Origin: Jeongeupia naejangsanensis
GTDB taxonomy: Bacteria > Pseudomonadota > Gammaproteobacteria > Burkholderiales > Chitinibacteraceae
Length of the DNA stretch: 64,000 bases
Reading direction: 5' to 3'
Assembly: GCF_016865585.1 (NCBI RefSeq)
Contig: NZ_JAESND010000004.1
Span: 62,001-126,000, forward strand
Shown: positions 46,418 through 57,905 of the stretch, piece by piece
Numbering within the stretch: the stretch's first letter is position 1
Layout of the letters: each line of letters starts with the position of its first letter
Notes under the pieces: generated by a model
What the model saw: only the letters and a program-made list of their open reading frames with translations
What the model was told of the DNA's origin: nothing
Databases searched by the model: none
Made by a program: the position numbers and the translations under genes

Positions 46418-48015
46418 CGCGAGATCGCCGCCTGCAGCTGTTGCGACATCTGCTGCAGGTGGTCGGCGGCGGCAGCGGTGTGCATTGCGGTGGCGTTGCT
46501 TTCCTCGCTCATCTGCGCCACGCGCTCGATCTGCTGGGCGATGCTGGTGCTCGCCTGGCTCTGTTCGCGCATCGCGCCGGAAATCTCGCTGACCTGATGC
46601 ACGACGTCGTCACTGCCGGTGCGGATCTGGCGGATCGCCGCGCCGGCCTGCTCGGCCTGGGCGACGCCGTCGCCGACCAGATTGACGACGGCCTGCATCG
46701 ACGTGACCGTCTGGCCGGCTTCGGACTGGATGGCCTGAACGGTACCGGCAATCTCCTGTGTCGATACCGCGGTGCGCTCGGCCAGCTTGCGCACTTCGTC
46801 GGCGACGACGGCAAAGCCGCGGCCGGTTTCGCCGGCGCGGGCTGCTTCGATTGCGGCGTTCAGTGCCAGCAGGTTGGTCTGGTCGGCGATGTCCTTGATC
46901 ACGTTGACGACTGCGCTGATCTCGGCGGTACGGTCCTTCAGGCTTTCGATCTGCGTGGCCGCGGTGCTGACCGTTGCGGCAATGCCGTTGATCTTGGCGA
47001 TGGTCTGTTCGATGACCACGCCGCCGCTGCCGGCCAGCCGGCCGGCTTCGCGGGCCAGATCGTCGGCACCGCCGGCACGGTCGGCGACGTGCGTCACGCT
47101 GACGGTCATTTCCTCGACGGCGGCGGCCATGTTCGCCGTCGATTCGCTGACGTCGTTCGACGCGGCGGACATCTGGGTCGAGGCATCGGCCAGCTCGGTC
47201 GCCGACGCGCCGAGGCCGCTGCCGACCTGCTGCAGCTGGCGGAAGCTCTGCTGCATCGCATCGAGCAACTGGTTGAAGGCGTGCAGCGTCTGGTTCACTT
47301 CGTCGCCACCACGTGCCGGCACCCGGCGGGTGAAATCGTAGTCGCTGGCGAGCCGGACGACCGAGTCGCGCAGCTGCTCCAGCGGGCCGGTGACGCTGCG
47401 CACGATCAGCGTGCCGAGCACGAACAGCAGGGCGGCGGCGACCAGCGGGGTGATCAGGCTGGTGGTCTGGCCGGTGGCGATCGCGCCGGAGACGCCCTGA
47501 CGCGCCTGTTCGAGCTGCCTCTGGTTGTTGTCGACGGCCTGTTTCATCGCCGTGATGGCTTTTTCGCCCTGAATGGCGACCCGGCTGGTTGCGGCAGGTA
47601 CTTCGTCATACTGGCCGTTTTTCGAGTACTTGAAGATCTCCTGCACCTGGGTCAGGTAGCGGTCGATCTCGTCGCGCGCTTGGCGCACGTCGGCCGGATT
47701 GCCATAGCGGTTCAGGTGCGATTCGAAGATCTGCGCCAGCTCGGAACGCAGGCTGTTGAAGTTGGCTTCGACCTTGTCCTTGCCGGCCGGCTCGCGCTGC
47801 ACCAGATGCTGGTACACGCTCATGCGCAGGCGCAGGAAGACTTCCTGCGCGTGGTTGAGGTTCTGCATCGCCGGCACGGCGTTGTCGAGCATGTCGGTCG
47901 AGTTGTCGCGGATTTTGGCCAGCAGCAGGCCGGAGACCAGCGCCATCAGCACCACGGCGACCACGCCGAGGCCGCAGAGCAGGTACAGGCGTGTCGAGAT
48001 CTTCATCGGGGCCAT
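46405..48015 (-). CDS. Methyl-accepting chemotaxis protein
   Basis: Chemoreceptor of 536 residues. Membrane segment 1 is at about 10-32 ([20 protein letters not shown]), a periplasmic helical sensor spans about 33-190, membrane segment 2 lies near 195-215, HAMP follows, and the signalling domain carries the conserved hairpin [33 protein letters not shown]. No C-terminal pentapeptide for CheR binding is seen. The four-helix sensor resembles the 4HB_MCP or TarH group. ATG 48015 or 48006 may be the start. No other chemotaxis gene is adjacent. Confidence 0.92.
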   Translation of the reverse strand: MAPMKISTRLYLLCGLGVVAVVLMALVSGLLLAKIRDNSTDMLDNAVPAMQNLNHAQEVFLRLRMSVYQHLVQREPAGKDKVEANFNSLRSELAQIFESHLNRYGNPADVRQARDEIDRYLTQVQEIFKYSKNGQYDEVPAATSRVAIQGEKAITAMKQAVDNNQRQLEQARQGVSGAIATGQTTSLITPLVAAALLFVLGTLIVRSVTGPLEQLRDSVVRLASDYDFTRRVPARGGDEVNQTLHAFNQLLDAMQQSFRQLQQVGSGLGASATELADASTQMSAASNDVSESTANMAAAVEEMTVSVTHVADRAGGADDLAREAGRLAGSGGVVIEQTIAKINGIAATVSTAATQIESLKDRTAEISAVVNVIKDIADQTNLLALNAAIEAARAGETGRGFAVVADEVRKLAERTAVSTQEIAGTVQAIQSEAGQTVTSMQAVVNLVGDGVAQAEQAGAAIRQIRTGSDDVVHQVSEISGAMREQSQASTSIAQQIERVAQMSEESNATAMHTAAAADHLQQMSQQLQAAISRYRV

Positions 48016-48135
48016 CTTGTCGATTCCATCAGGAATATTAGAGAGCCCTACTTTAAAGCCGGATTCGCGCCATTCCGATGCCGGTGGCATCGGTGTGGCA
48101 AAACGATCTCAGGGTTTCTACTCAATGTGGCGGCA

Positions 48136-48177
48136 GGCTGAAACCGGCTTGCAGAAAGGCTTTCAGCCCGGTTTTTT
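48136..48177 (+). terminator. Orphan terminator-like hairpin between chemoreceptor and chitinase genes
   Basis: Stem GGCTGAAA / TTTCAGCC with a 17-base loop, and an alternative AAACCGG / CCGGTTT pairing, followed by a run of six T at 48172-48177. It is oriented for plus-strand transcription, but no plus-strand gene lies close upstream, so a small RNA or antisense transcript may end here. Confidence 0.4.
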
Positions 48178-48274
48178 GTGCGTTGCAACCAAAGAAAGTC
48201 GGCCCGTTTGGGGGCCGGCTTGCGCATGCAGGACCGAGGGCAGTTCGCGCCGCCGAAGGCGCGAACCGCGTCAC

Positions 48275-49456
48275 TCAGCGCAGGTTGCCTTCGAGCGCAC
48301 GCCACAAGGTGTGATCGGCGTCGTCCTGCGTCAGCTCCCAGATCATCACGCCGCGCAGTGCGTTGGCCTTCACGTATTCGGCCTTGGTCTTGAGCGAGAT
48401 CGCATCGTCATAGCTGACCAGCTGCTTGAGCCTGGCGTTGTACAGGTAGGGGGCGTTGCCGGCCTCCTTGCTGCGGAACGATTGCCAGTCCGGCTTGCCG
48501 ATCAGCGTCGCCACGGCGGTCGAGTACTTGGCGGTGCCCGGTTCGGCATCGTCGAGCAGGCCCGGCCCCTTCGAAGGCTGCGCCAGACCGTCGCCGTTCG
48601 GACCGGCTTCGACATTGCCCTGGCCGCGAGCGTAGAACGGTACGCCGAGCACCAGCTGCGACGGCTTGAAACCCTGTGCGATGAAATGCTTCACGCCGCC
48701 GTCACCGTTGAGCACATTGCCGTCGGCTTCGCCCGGCGTCGGGTACAGCGCCGCATGCAGGCCGGCGCGCGGGCTCCAGGCGCCGTAGAAGTCGTAGCTC
48801 ATCAGGTTGACCCAGTCGAGCAGCTTGGCCGCCGCCGGCAGGTCGTAGCCGGACGAGCCCCAGCCGCCGTTGGTGCCGGGAATCGCCGCCGTCAGCAGAT
48901 ACTGTGCGCCATCGGCCTTGCCGCGCTTGTCGAGCTCGCTGCGCAGCGCCTGCAGCAGTTTGGTGTAGTTGTCGCGGTCGGCCGGCGAGGCGTCGGCCGT
49001 GTAGTCGCCACCGGTCACCGGATGCTCCCAGTCGAGATCGAGACCCTGACAGTTGTAGTCGCGCATGATCGCGACCGAAGTCTGCGCCAGCCGGGTCCGG
49101 CCCGCTTCGGTCTGCGCGACCTTGGCGATGTTGCGTGAGCCGGTCCAGCCGCCGATTGCCCACTGGCAGGCGAGCTTCGGGTTCTTGATACGCGCGGTGG
49201 CGAAGGCCTGCTTCCACTGCGCGGCGCCTTCCTGGTTCTTGGCGTCGATGTAGGCGCTGCCGTCGGGCTTGACCAGCAGGAAGGAGTAAATGCCGATATC
49301 GAGTCCGGGCAGGATTTCTGCTCCGCGAGCGCGCTCGGCGGTGGTCTGCCACGTCGGCAGGTAGGAAATCAGTTTCGGGGCATCGGCAGACGGGCTGGAC
49401 ACGCTGGCGCAGGCAGTCAGTGCCGGCAGCAGCACGAGGGGCAGGTAACGCAACAT
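48275..49456 (-). CDS. GH18 chitinase-like lipoprotein
   Basis: Glycoside hydrolase family 18 protein of 393 residues. The signal peptide ends in the lipobox LTAC-AS, so it is anchored to a membrane rather than released. The active site is QGLDLDWEHP with catalytic Glu144 and the paired Asp residues 140 and 142; the first Asp of the usual DGxDxDWE is Gln here. LMSYDFYGAW is the MxYD substrate motif and GVMIWELTQDDAD the final strand. It should cleave beta-1,4-GlcNAc chains. AGGAGA lies before the ATG. An AraC-type gene is divergent. Confidence 0.9.
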   Translation of the reverse strand: MLRYLPLVLLPALTACASVSSPSADAPKLISYLPTWQTTAERARGAEILPGLDIGIYSFLLVKPDGSAYIDAKNQEGAAQWKQAFATARIKNPKLACQWAIGGWTGSRNIAKVAQTEAGRTRLAQTSVAIMRDYNCQGLDLDWEHPVTGGDYTADASPADRDNYTKLLQALRSELDKRGKADGAQYLLTAAIPGTNGGWGSSGYDLPAAAKLLDWVNLMSYDFYGAWSPRAGLHAALYPTPGEADGNVLNGDGGVKHFIAQGFKPSQLVLGVPFYARGQGNVEAGPNGDGLAQPSKGPGLLDDAEPGTAKYSTAVATLIGKPDWQSFRSKEAGNAPYLYNARLKQLVSYDDAISLKTKAEYVKANALRGVMIWELTQDDADHTLWRALEGNLR

Positions 49457-49564
49457 CCGGATCTCCTGGGTGGGGGTACGACTGGCCAAGTTAAGCAATT
49501 GAGTTTCGCAATGGAATGTCGCAATCTCATTGTCATTTTGTTCGAATCCAGCACGGGCGGGGCA

Positions 49565-50443
49565 ATGTCGACGATTTATCAGGAAATGTTCGATATCGGC
49601 GAAGGTACGCGGCAGGTTTCGGTCGGCGCCCGGCGCTTTCACCACCCGCATCTGCGTGCGCTGGCCGAGCACGAACTGCTGTCCGCCGGCCATTCCGAGG
49701 TCGACGGGCACCTGCACGTCGAGCGGATCGGCGCGCCATTTCATGTGGTGCTGTTCTGCGTCGACGGCGGCGGCGTGGTGACCGACGGTGCAAGCCGGCT
49801 GACGCTCGGCCCGGGCCAGATGGCCATTCTGCCGGCGCTTGGCCACAGCGGTTTCCGCTCGGCCGGCACGCCGTGGCGCCTGGCATGGCTGCTGGTCAAC
49901 GACGTGCCGGCATGGCGCATGCTGGCGGGCGACCATGTCAGCATCCGGCCGCTGATGCATGCGGACAGTCTCTACCAGACCGTGCGCGTGCTGTGTGCCG
50001 AGGCCATTCTCGGTCAGGCCGGTTTTGCCGCGCAGGCGTTGCTGCTCGCGGTCGACCTGTTCCGGCGTGCACTGGCCAGCCATGCCGACGAAGCCATTGC
50101 TGCGCGGTTGCAAATGGTGTTCGAGCCGGTACGGCACGCGCCGGCGCAGGAGTGGCGGGTCGAGGACTTCGCGCGGGCCTATGGTGTCAGCGCCGCGCAC
50201 CTCCACCGGCTGTGCGTTCGGCACCTTGATGCCACGCCACAACAGCTGATCATCCGGCAGCGCATGCGGCGCGCCCGCGAATTGCTGGTGGCCGGTGCCG
50301 GCAATGTCGCCACGATTGCCGAGCAGGTCGGCTATCAGGAGGTCGCGAGCTTCTCGCGCCGCTTCCGCCAGCATTTCGACGTCAGTCCCGGCGCGCTGCT
50401 GCAGGCGATGCGCGCCGGGCAGGGCGGGTTTCCGGCCGGTTGA
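49565..50443 (+). CDS. AraC family transcriptional regulator divergent from chitinase
   Basis: Regulator of 292 residues with an AraC-type cupin sensor (HLHVERIGAPFHVVLFCVDG, LTLGPGQMAILPALGHSGF) and a C-terminal double helix-turn-helix (VEDFARAYGVSAAHLHRLCV, IAEQVGYQEVASFSRRFRQH). ATG 49565 has GGGCGGGG upstream; a further upstream ATG at 49499 is less likely. It is divergent from the GH18 gene with about 108 bases between, so control of that gene by a GlcNAc-type sugar is a reasonable inference. Confidence 0.87.
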   Translation: MSTIYQEMFDIGEGTRQVSVGARRFHHPHLRALAEHELLSAGHSEVDGHLHVERIGAPFHVVLFCVDGGGVVTDGASRLTLGPGQMAILPALGHSGFRSAGTPWRLAWLLVNDVPAWRMLAGDHVSIRPLMHADSLYQTVRVLCAEAILGQAGFAAQALLLAVDLFRRALASHADEAIAARLQMVFEPVRHAPAQEWRVEDFARAYGVSAAHLHRLCVRHLDATPQQLIIRQRMRRARELLVAGAGNVATIAEQVGYQEVASFSRRFRQHFDVSPGALLQAMRAGQGGFPAG

Positions 50444-50466
50444 ACCTGTTTGTTCCGCCAAAAAAA

Positions 50467-50488
50467 AGCCCCACCGCAAGGTGGGGCT
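50467..50488 (-). terminator. Terminator of acs
   Basis: Stem AGCCCCACC / GGTGGGGCT with loop GCAA; on the minus strand it is followed by a run of T (A run at 50459-50467 on plus). It lies 23 bases after the acs stop. Confidence 0.88.
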
Positions 50489-50511
50489 CAAGTGCTGCCG
50501 TGAACGTGTGA

Positions 50512-52482
<1,971 letters not shown>

Positions 52483-52701
52483 GCTTGCTCCTTCTTGCCA
52501 GTGCAGTAAGTAAAAATGCGATGTTCGGACTGTAAAGCCGTCGCGACGCCAAAGCCAATCGTGTTTTCTGATGCGCGGAATCAGTTCCGCTGATGTTGTG
52601 GCCGATTCCGGATCAACGGCGGGAATGACCGGCCGGGTGGCGTAGTCCGGCGTGCCCCGGCGGCAACACCGTCATTGCGCGCAGGGCAGGGCACAATGAA
52701 A

Positions 52702-52726
52702 AACGCCCCGCACGGGGCGGGGCGTT
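52702..52726 (-). terminator. Terminator of actP
   Basis: Stem AACGCCCCG / CGGGGCGTT with a seven-base loop; minus-strand T run follows (AAAAA at 52699-52703 on plus). It lies 16 bases after the actP stop. Confidence 0.85.
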
Positions 52727-52741
52727 CAGGGGTGTTTTGCC

Positions 52742-54433
52742 TTAGTGCTTGGAGGCACCTTCCGCACCGATACCGGTCATCGAGCGGATGAACTGCGGCA
52801 GGAACAGGGCACGTTCGCGCTGCGCCGATTCGCTCTTGTCCAGCGTCGACACCAGCCAAGTGACGAAGAAGGCCAGCGGCATCGAGAAGATCGACGGATT
52901 GTCGTACGGGAAGATGGCTGCAGCGTTGCCAAGGGTCTTCACCCATACCGTCGGTCCGAGCACGATCATCAGCACGGCGCAGATCAGGCCGGCAGAGCCG
53001 CCGATGACGGCACCGCGGGTGGTCAGGCCCTTCCAGAACATCGACATGAACAGCACCGGGAAGTTGGCCGAGGCGGCGATCGAGAAGGCGAGGCCGACCA
53101 TGAAGGCGACGTTCTGCTTCTCGAATGCGATGCCCAGCAGGATCGCCAGCACGCCCAGGGCGATGGTCGCCATTTTCGATACGCGGATTTCGTGTGCTTC
53201 ATCGGCACGGCCACGAGCGAACACATTGGCGTACAGATCGTGCGACACAGCCGATGCGCCCGACAGCGTCAGGCCCGATACCACGGCGAGGATGGTGGCG
53301 AAGGCCACGGCCGAGATGAAGCCGAGGAAGAAGTCGCCGCCGACCGCGTTGGCCAGATGCACTGCCGCCATGTTGGCGCCACCGATCAACTGGGTAACGG
53401 ACACGCCGTCCTTCATGATGGTTTCGGTGTACTCCGGACGACCCAGCACCAGCATGATCGCGCCGAAGCCGATGATGAAGGTCAGGATGTAGAAGTAGCC
53501 GATGAAACCGGTCGCGTAGAACACCGACTTGCGGGCTTCCTTGGCGTCCTTCACGGTGAAGAAGCGCATCAGGATGTGCGGCAGGCCGGCGGTACCGAAC
53601 ATCAGGCCGACGCCAAGCGAAATCGCATCGATCGGATTCTTCACCAGACCGCCCGGGCTCATGATCGAAATGCCCTTCGGATGCGTGGCCACGGCGGTGG
53701 CGAACATGGTTTCAAAGCTGAAACCGCTGGCTGCCAGCACCATGAAGGCCATGAAAGTCGCGCCGCACAGCAGCAGCACGGCCTTGATGATCTGCACCCA
53801 GGTCGTTGCCAGCATGCCGCCGAAGGTCACGTACATCACCATCAGCACGCCGACGATCAGCACGGCCGAGCTGTAGCTCATGCCGAACAGCAGCTGGATC
53901 AGCTTGCCGGCGCCGACCATTTGCGCGATCAGGTACAGCAGCACGGTGACCAGGGTACCGACGGCTGCAAAGCAGCGAACCGGTGTCTGGCTCAGCCGGT
54001 AGGACGCGACGTCGGCAAAGGTGTACTTGCCGAGGTTGCGCAGCCGTTCGGCAACGAGGAAGGTGATCAGCGGCCAGCCGACCAGAAAGCCGATCGAGTA
54101 GATCAGGCCGTCGTAGCCGCTGCCCATCACCAGTGCGGAAATGCCGAGGAAGGATGCTGCCGACATGTAGTCGCCGGCGATGGCCAGTCCGTTCTGGAAG
54201 CCGGTGATGCCACCGCCGGCCGCGTAGAAGTCCTTGGCCGAACGGGTGCGGCGTGCCGCCCAGTAGGTGATGCCGAGGGTAAAGGCGACGAACAGCACGA
54301 ACATGATGATCGCGTGCCAGTTCAGGTCGCGCTGCTTGACCGCGCCTTCGATGGCGCCGGAGGCCCATGTCGGCAGGCTGGCACACATGGCCATGCCGGC
54401 GAAGGTCAGTCGGGTGGAAAGACGCTGCATCAT
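52742..54433 (-). CDS. actP: Cation/acetate symporter
   Basis: Sodium:solute symporter family permease of 563 residues with an N-terminal signal-like segment (cleaved in ActP) and about 13 membrane spans. Family motifs include [20 protein letters not shown] and [20 protein letters not shown]. It takes up acetate for Acs. The start at 54433 (tandem ATG) overlaps the DUF485 gene by four bases and GGAGA lies upstream, so the two are translationally coupled. Length is as in E. coli ActP (YjcG). Confidence 0.95.
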   Translation of the reverse strand: MMQRLSTRLTFAGMAMCASLPTWASGAIEGAVKQRDLNWHAIIMFVLFVAFTLGITYWAARRTRSAKDFYAAGGGITGFQNGLAIAGDYMSAASFLGISALVMGSGYDGLIYSIGFLVGWPLITFLVAERLRNLGKYTFADVASYRLSQTPVRCFAAVGTLVTVLLYLIAQMVGAGKLIQLLFGMSYSSAVLIVGVLMVMYVTFGGMLATTWVQIIKAVLLLCGATFMAFMVLAASGFSFETMFATAVATHPKGISIMSPGGLVKNPIDAISLGVGLMFGTAGLPHILMRFFTVKDAKEARKSVFYATGFIGYFYILTFIIGFGAIMLVLGRPEYTETIMKDGVSVTQLIGGANMAAVHLANAVGGDFFLGFISAVAFATILAVVSGLTLSGASAVSHDLYANVFARGRADEAHEIRVSKMATIALGVLAILLGIAFEKQNVAFMVGLAFSIAASANFPVLFMSMFWKGLTTRGAVIGGSAGLICAVLMIVLGPTVWVKTLGNAAAIFPYDNPSIFSMPLAFFVTWLVSTLDKSESAQRERALFLPQFIRSMTGIGAEGASKH

Positions 54434-54741
54434 TGGCGGGTCTCCTCGATGAGCTCTTTGTTGAGCTGGTCGAACTCGGTATTGGCGCGGCGGACGTAGA
54501 TGCCGGTCAGCACGAAGGCCGAAACGATGACGAGCAACCCGAGCGGGATGCCGATGGTGGTGACGCTGCCGGCGGAAAGCGGGGTGCCGAGCGTTTTGGG
54601 CGAGAACGCGATCATCAGAATCAGCCCGTAATAGATCACGAGCATGATGATCGACAGCAGCCAGCTCAGGCTGGTCTTCTTGTGTTGCAGCTCCTGGAAC
54701 TTCGGGTTGTTCTGGATACGCTGAATCAGTGCTTCATCCAT
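54430..54741 (-). CDS. yjcH: DUF485 membrane protein (YjcH type)
   Basis: Inner-membrane protein of 103 residues with two spans (about 28-47 and 63-83) and the DUF485 pattern [19 protein letters not shown] then [20 protein letters not shown]. It is always next to acetate permease genes and may assist ActP. It overlaps actP by four bases. Confidence 0.92.
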   Translation of the reverse strand: MDEALIQRIQNNPKFQELQHKKTSLSWLLSIIMLVIYYGLILMIAFSPKTLGTPLSAGSVTTIGIPLGLLVIVSAFVLTGIYVRRANTEFDQLNKELIEETRQ

Positions 54742-55015
54742 GCTGTCCTCCCTGATGGTCGATACCGGCGATGGCCGGCGACTGCGGCTTCATCGTGACA
54801 TCGCACTCCGGCATGCCGGGCACGACCCACGCTTAGTGACGCACTCTATGGCGCAGTCCGGACGTGGGCTAATTGCAATTTTTGATGCAGGAAATCAGCA
54901 TTTCTGATGCCGCGTTGCACGAGTCTTACTGTGTTGAGTGAAATCGCGGCATTGCGACTACATTCATTCGTCGCGGAATCGACCCGAAACCGCAGATTGC
55001 GGGATAATCGACGGC

Positions 55016-55906
55016 ATGGAACTGTATCAATTGCGTACTTTCGTGGCGGTGGCGCAGCAGGGGCACCTGACACAGGCTGCCGAACTACTCCACCTTTCGC
55101 AGCCTGCGGTGACCGCGCAGATCAAGGCGCTGGAGGAAGAGCTTGGCGTCGCGCTGTTCGAGCGCTATCCGGGCGGCGTGCAGCTGACCGAGGCGGCCAA
55201 GGACATCCTGCCCGAGGCCGAGCGCATTCTCGCGCTGTCGCGCGGTATGCAGCACAAGGCCAAGGCCTTGTCGGGAGAGCCGAAGGGCAAGGTCAAGATC
55301 GGCACCATCGGCGTGCCGGCGCGACTCAAGCTCGGGCCGTGGCTCGCCTGTTTGCGCAGTCGCTATCCGCTGCTGACGGTGCAGACGACGCATGGCATTT
55401 CGGGCGGGATTCTCAACGAAGTACGCAAGAAGACGCTCGACGGCGGCTTCTATCTCGGCCGCAACCCCTACCAGAACGTCAACAACCTGCCGCTGACCGA
55501 AATCGGCTTCTGCGTGGCGCTGCCGCCGCAACTGGCACCCCAGCTGGCCGGTGACGATTGGGACTCGCTGGCCAAAGTACCATGGCTGGGGCTGTCGCAG
55601 TTCAACAGCCTGTCGTCGATCACCCAGGAGCTGTGGCGCGCGCAGAACGTGGCGCCGCGCAAGTTCGGCGAATTCGACGAAGAGGCGACGCTGCTCGAAC
55701 TCGTCAAGGCAGGGCTGGGCGTGGCCATTCTCGCCGAGCGGACGGCGAAGCGCTTTGCTGCCGACGGCTCGATCGTGCTGTGGCGCGGTGGCGATTGCGT
55801 GACCAGTGCGCCGTTGCAGTTCGTCTATTCGGCCGAGCGGGAAAACGATCCGCTGGTGACGATGCTGCGCGATACGCTGCTCGAAGTCTGGCAGCCGTCC
55901 GAGTAG
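55016..55906 (+). CDS. LysR family transcriptional regulator
   Basis: Regulator of 296 residues. The N-terminal helix-turn-helix is MELYQLRTFVAVAQQGHLTQ and LLHLSQPAVTAQIKALEEEL, followed by a LysR substrate domain (GKVKIGTIGVPARLKLGPWL). It is divergent from the DUF485-actP operon with 274 bases between and could regulate acetate uptake, but it could equally act elsewhere. ATG 55016 gives the family start; a longer frame to 54938 has no support. Its stop is two bases from the convergent 59-residue gene. Confidence 0.87.
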   Translation: MELYQLRTFVAVAQQGHLTQAAELLHLSQPAVTAQIKALEEELGVALFERYPGGVQLTEAAKDILPEAERILALSRGMQHKAKALSGEPKGKVKIGTIGVPARLKLGPWLACLRSRYPLLTVQTTHGISGGILNEVRKKTLDGGFYLGRNPYQNVNNLPLTEIGFCVALPPQLAPQLAGDDWDSLAKVPWLGLSQFNSLSSITQELWRAQNVAPRKFGEFDEEATLLELVKAGLGVAILAERTAKRFAADGSIVLWRGGDCVTSAPLQFVYSAERENDPLVTMLRDTLLEVWQPSE

Positions 55907-55908
55907 GT

Positions 55909-56088
55909 TTACTTCGGCTCGACGTGCTGCTTGAGCAGCTTGCCCATCAGCGAGGTCTTGGCCTTGTCGTCGGCACCCTGTTCGCCGGTCGACGCCTTGC
56001 CGAAGCGGTCGGGCGAGCCTTTCTTGCGAATGGCGTCCTTGATTTTCACGCCGGCAAACTTTTGCAGGTCATAGTGGTTGATCGGCAT
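55909..56088 (-). CDS. Small conserved-looking protein, 59 residues
   Basis: Unannotated-size gene encoding 59 residues beginning MPINHYDLQKFAGVKIKDAI and ending KLLKQHVEPK. AAGGA lies eight bases upstream of ATG 56088. It is Lys-rich and without membrane segment or cysteine. It lies downstream of rpmB-rpmG in the same direction, after their terminator (56121-56145), and its codon use resembles its neighbours, so I take it as real. No family is recognised with certainty. Confidence 0.7.
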   Translation of the reverse strand: MPINHYDLQKFAGVKIKDAIRKKGSPDRFGKASTGEQGADDKAKTSLMGKLLKQHVEPK

Positions 56089-56120
56089 CGTATTGTCCTT
56101 GGAGGGTGGTACTCAAACAA

Positions 56121-56145
56121 AAACCCCGCCTGAAGAGCGGGGTTT
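56121..56145 (-). terminator. Terminator of rpmB-rpmG
   Basis: Stem AAACCCCGC / GCGGGGTTT with loop CTGAAGA; the minus strand continues with T-rich sequence (TTGTTT). It lies 28 bases after the rpmG stop. Confidence 0.85.
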
Positions 56146-56173
56146 CGAGTATGTGTCACCAGCGAAAACCAGC

Positions 56174-56329
56174 TTACTTAAGCTTGGTTTCCTTGTACAT
56201 CACATGCTTGCGGACGACGGGATCGAACTTCTTGATCTCCATCTTTTCTGGCATGGTGCGCTTGTTCTTGGTGGTGGTGTAGAAGTGGCCGGTGCCGGCG
56301 CTCGATTCGAGCTTGATCTTTTCACGCAT
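56174..56329 (-). CDS. rpmG: 50S ribosomal protein L33
   Basis: Ribosomal protein of 51 residues: [20 protein letters not shown], then [20 protein letters not shown], ending [11 protein letters not shown], matching L33 of proteobacteria lacking the zinc cysteines. ATG 56329 has GGAG nine bases upstream; ATG 56335 is in frame but only three bases from the GGAG. It lies 16 bases after rpmB in the usual rpmB-rpmG order. Confidence 0.96.
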   Translation of the reverse strand: MREKIKLESSAGTGHFYTTTKNKRTMPEKMEIKKFDPVVRKHVMYKETKLK

Positions 56330-56345
56330 GGTCATTCACTCCGGA

Positions 56346-56579
56346 TTACAGTTCGCCGCGGGCGCGCAGGTCGGCCAGAACAGCGTCGATGCCGTTCTTG
56401 TCGATGGTGCGCAGCGCTGCGTTGGAAACGCGCAGGCGAACCCAGCGGTTTTCGCTTTCAACCCAGAAACGACGGGATTGCAGGTTCGGAAGGAAGCGAC
56501 GCTTGGTCTTGTTGTTGGCGTGGGAAACATTGTTCCCGGTCATCGGACGCTTGCCGGTGACTTTGCATACTCGTGCCAT
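56346..56579 (-). CDS. rpmB: 50S ribosomal protein L28
   Basis: Ribosomal protein of 77 residues starting [20 protein letters not shown], then [20 protein letters not shown], the standard L28 sequence. First gene of the rpmB-rpmG pair. Its start is 48 bases from the end of the ABC binding protein gene on the same strand. Confidence 0.97.
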   Translation of the reverse strand: MARVCKVTGKRPMTGNNVSHANNKTKRRFLPNLQSRRFWVESENRWVRLRVSNAALRTIDKNGIDAVLADLRARGEL

Positions 56580-56627
56580 GGTTAGGTATTCCCTGACTTC
56601 TGAGAAAAACCGGATTTATAGCATGAA

Positions 56628-57905
56628 TCAACCGCGAGGTTCAAGCGGCGTGGTGCCCCGTTGTGGCATGCCTGCAGCGGCGATTGCCGCTTCGATCTGC
56701 AGGGCGGCCTGTTCGGCGGTCATCGCCGGGGCACGCCAGAAACGGCCGACGACGCCGAACACAGCCGTCCTGGCTGCATCGTTCAGTGCCATATTGTGGG
56801 CCCACGACGGCACCAGCGTGTTGCGGCGGGCGCTGTCGGCAAAGGCACGTGCCGACAGACGGGCGCAGGCATCGTAGCGTTCGAGCGTCACATCGGTGCG
56901 GGCCGGAATATTGCCTTTGTAAAAATTGAAGGCTTCCTGCGTGTCCTTCGACATCGCAATCTTTGCCAGATCCTGCTGCGCCTGCTGTTGTGGCGCGCCG
57001 CCGGATGGCGCGAACATGACCAGCAGATCGGCATCGAAGCTGAATGCCGTCGCGCTGCCCGGCGCCGCCGTACACAGGTAATCGCGGCCCGCCTGTTTGC
57101 CCGAGGCCGAGAACTCGCCCTTGGCCCAGTCGCCCAATACGGTCATCGCGGCGCGTCCATTGACGACTTCGGCAGCGACCTGGCTCCAATCCGGTCCGCC
57201 ATGTGCATCGGTGAAGGGTTTGAGCCGTTTGAAGACCGACAGTGCATGGACGAAACGCGGGTCGCGGCTCGCGCCCAGAACCGGCGTGACGAAGATGTCG
57301 CGATAGCGTTCCGGCCCCGCTTCGGCAAGGATGATGGCCTCGAGCAGGGTGGCCAGTTGCCAGTTCTGCTGGCCGACAGCCAGCGGTACGACGCCGGCCC
57401 GACGCAGCTTTTCGGCCAGCGGGAAGAATGCAGCCCAATTCTGCGGCGGCTCGCCGCCCACCTTGCGCAGGACTGCCGCGTTGCTCCACAGCATATTGAT
57501 GCGGGCAACGCCGAGTGGCACCGCGACATAACGTGGGCCGACCTTGACCACGGCATCGAGCTCCGGGGGCAGCACGCTGGACCAGTCCTGCGCGCCAACC
57601 GTCGCACTGATGTCACCGAGCAGGCCTTGCCGGTTCCATTCCTGCACCTGTGCGCCGCCGCCGGCTGCGGCAGTCGGCAGATTGTCCAGTCTGGCTCGGG
57701 TGCGCAGGACGTTGAGCGCGTTTTCGCCACCGCCGCCGATGACGCTGAAATCGTTCCAGCGGTAGCCGGCCGCGTTGACGCGCTGCCGCAGCGCTTGCAC
57801 GGCGCGGGCTTCGCCGGGCGATGTCCACCAGTGCAGTACCTCGATGTCGGCGGCGCCGGCGCTGCCGGTTGCGAGCGCGAGGAGCAGGGCGGGCAGTCGG
57901 CGCAT
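56628..57905 (-). CDS. Sugar-type ABC transporter substrate-binding protein, orphan
   Basis: Family 1 extracellular solute-binding protein of 425 residues. A signal peptide (cleavage near SAGA-ADIE) is followed by EVLHWWTSPGEARAVQALRQ, the usual start of glucose or mannose type binding proteins, then NGRAAMTVLGDWAKGEF and YKGNIPARTDV. No permease or ATPase is adjacent. It begins directly after the ftsK stop, without spacer, so it is co-transcribed with ftsK. That place is often held by lolA in related bacteria. The ligand is not known; a role in chemotaxis to sugars is possible. Confidence 0.85.
   Translation of the reverse strand: MRRLPALLLALATGSAGAADIEVLHWWTSPGEARAVQALRQRVNAAGYRWNDFSVIGGGGENALNVLRTRARLDNLPTAAAGGGAQVQEWNRQGLLGDISATVGAQDWSSVLPPELDAVVKVGPRYVAVPLGVARINMLWSNAAVLRKVGGEPPQNWAAFFPLAEKLRRAGVVPLAVGQQNWQLATLLEAIILAEAGPERYRDIFVTPVLGASRDPRFVHALSVFKRLKPFTDAHGGPDWSQVAAEVVNGRAAMTVLGDWAKGEFSASGKQAGRDYLCTAAPGSATAFSFDADLLVMFAPSGGAPQQQAQQDLAKIAMSKDTQEAFNFYKGNIPARTDVTLERYDACARLSARAFADSARRNTLVPSWAHNMALNDAARTAVFGVVGRFWRAPAMTAEQAALQIEAAIAAAGMPQRGTTPLEPRG

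Noticed and set aside
48020-48060. Possible sigma-28 promoter (TTTAAAG) before the chemoreceptor gene
   Set aside because: No GCCGATAA-type -10 element at the right distance.
49530-49560. GTTCGAATCC, like a tRNA T-loop
   Set aside because: No anticodon or D-arm is found upstream, and the sequence lies in the leader of an AraC gene; treated as chance.
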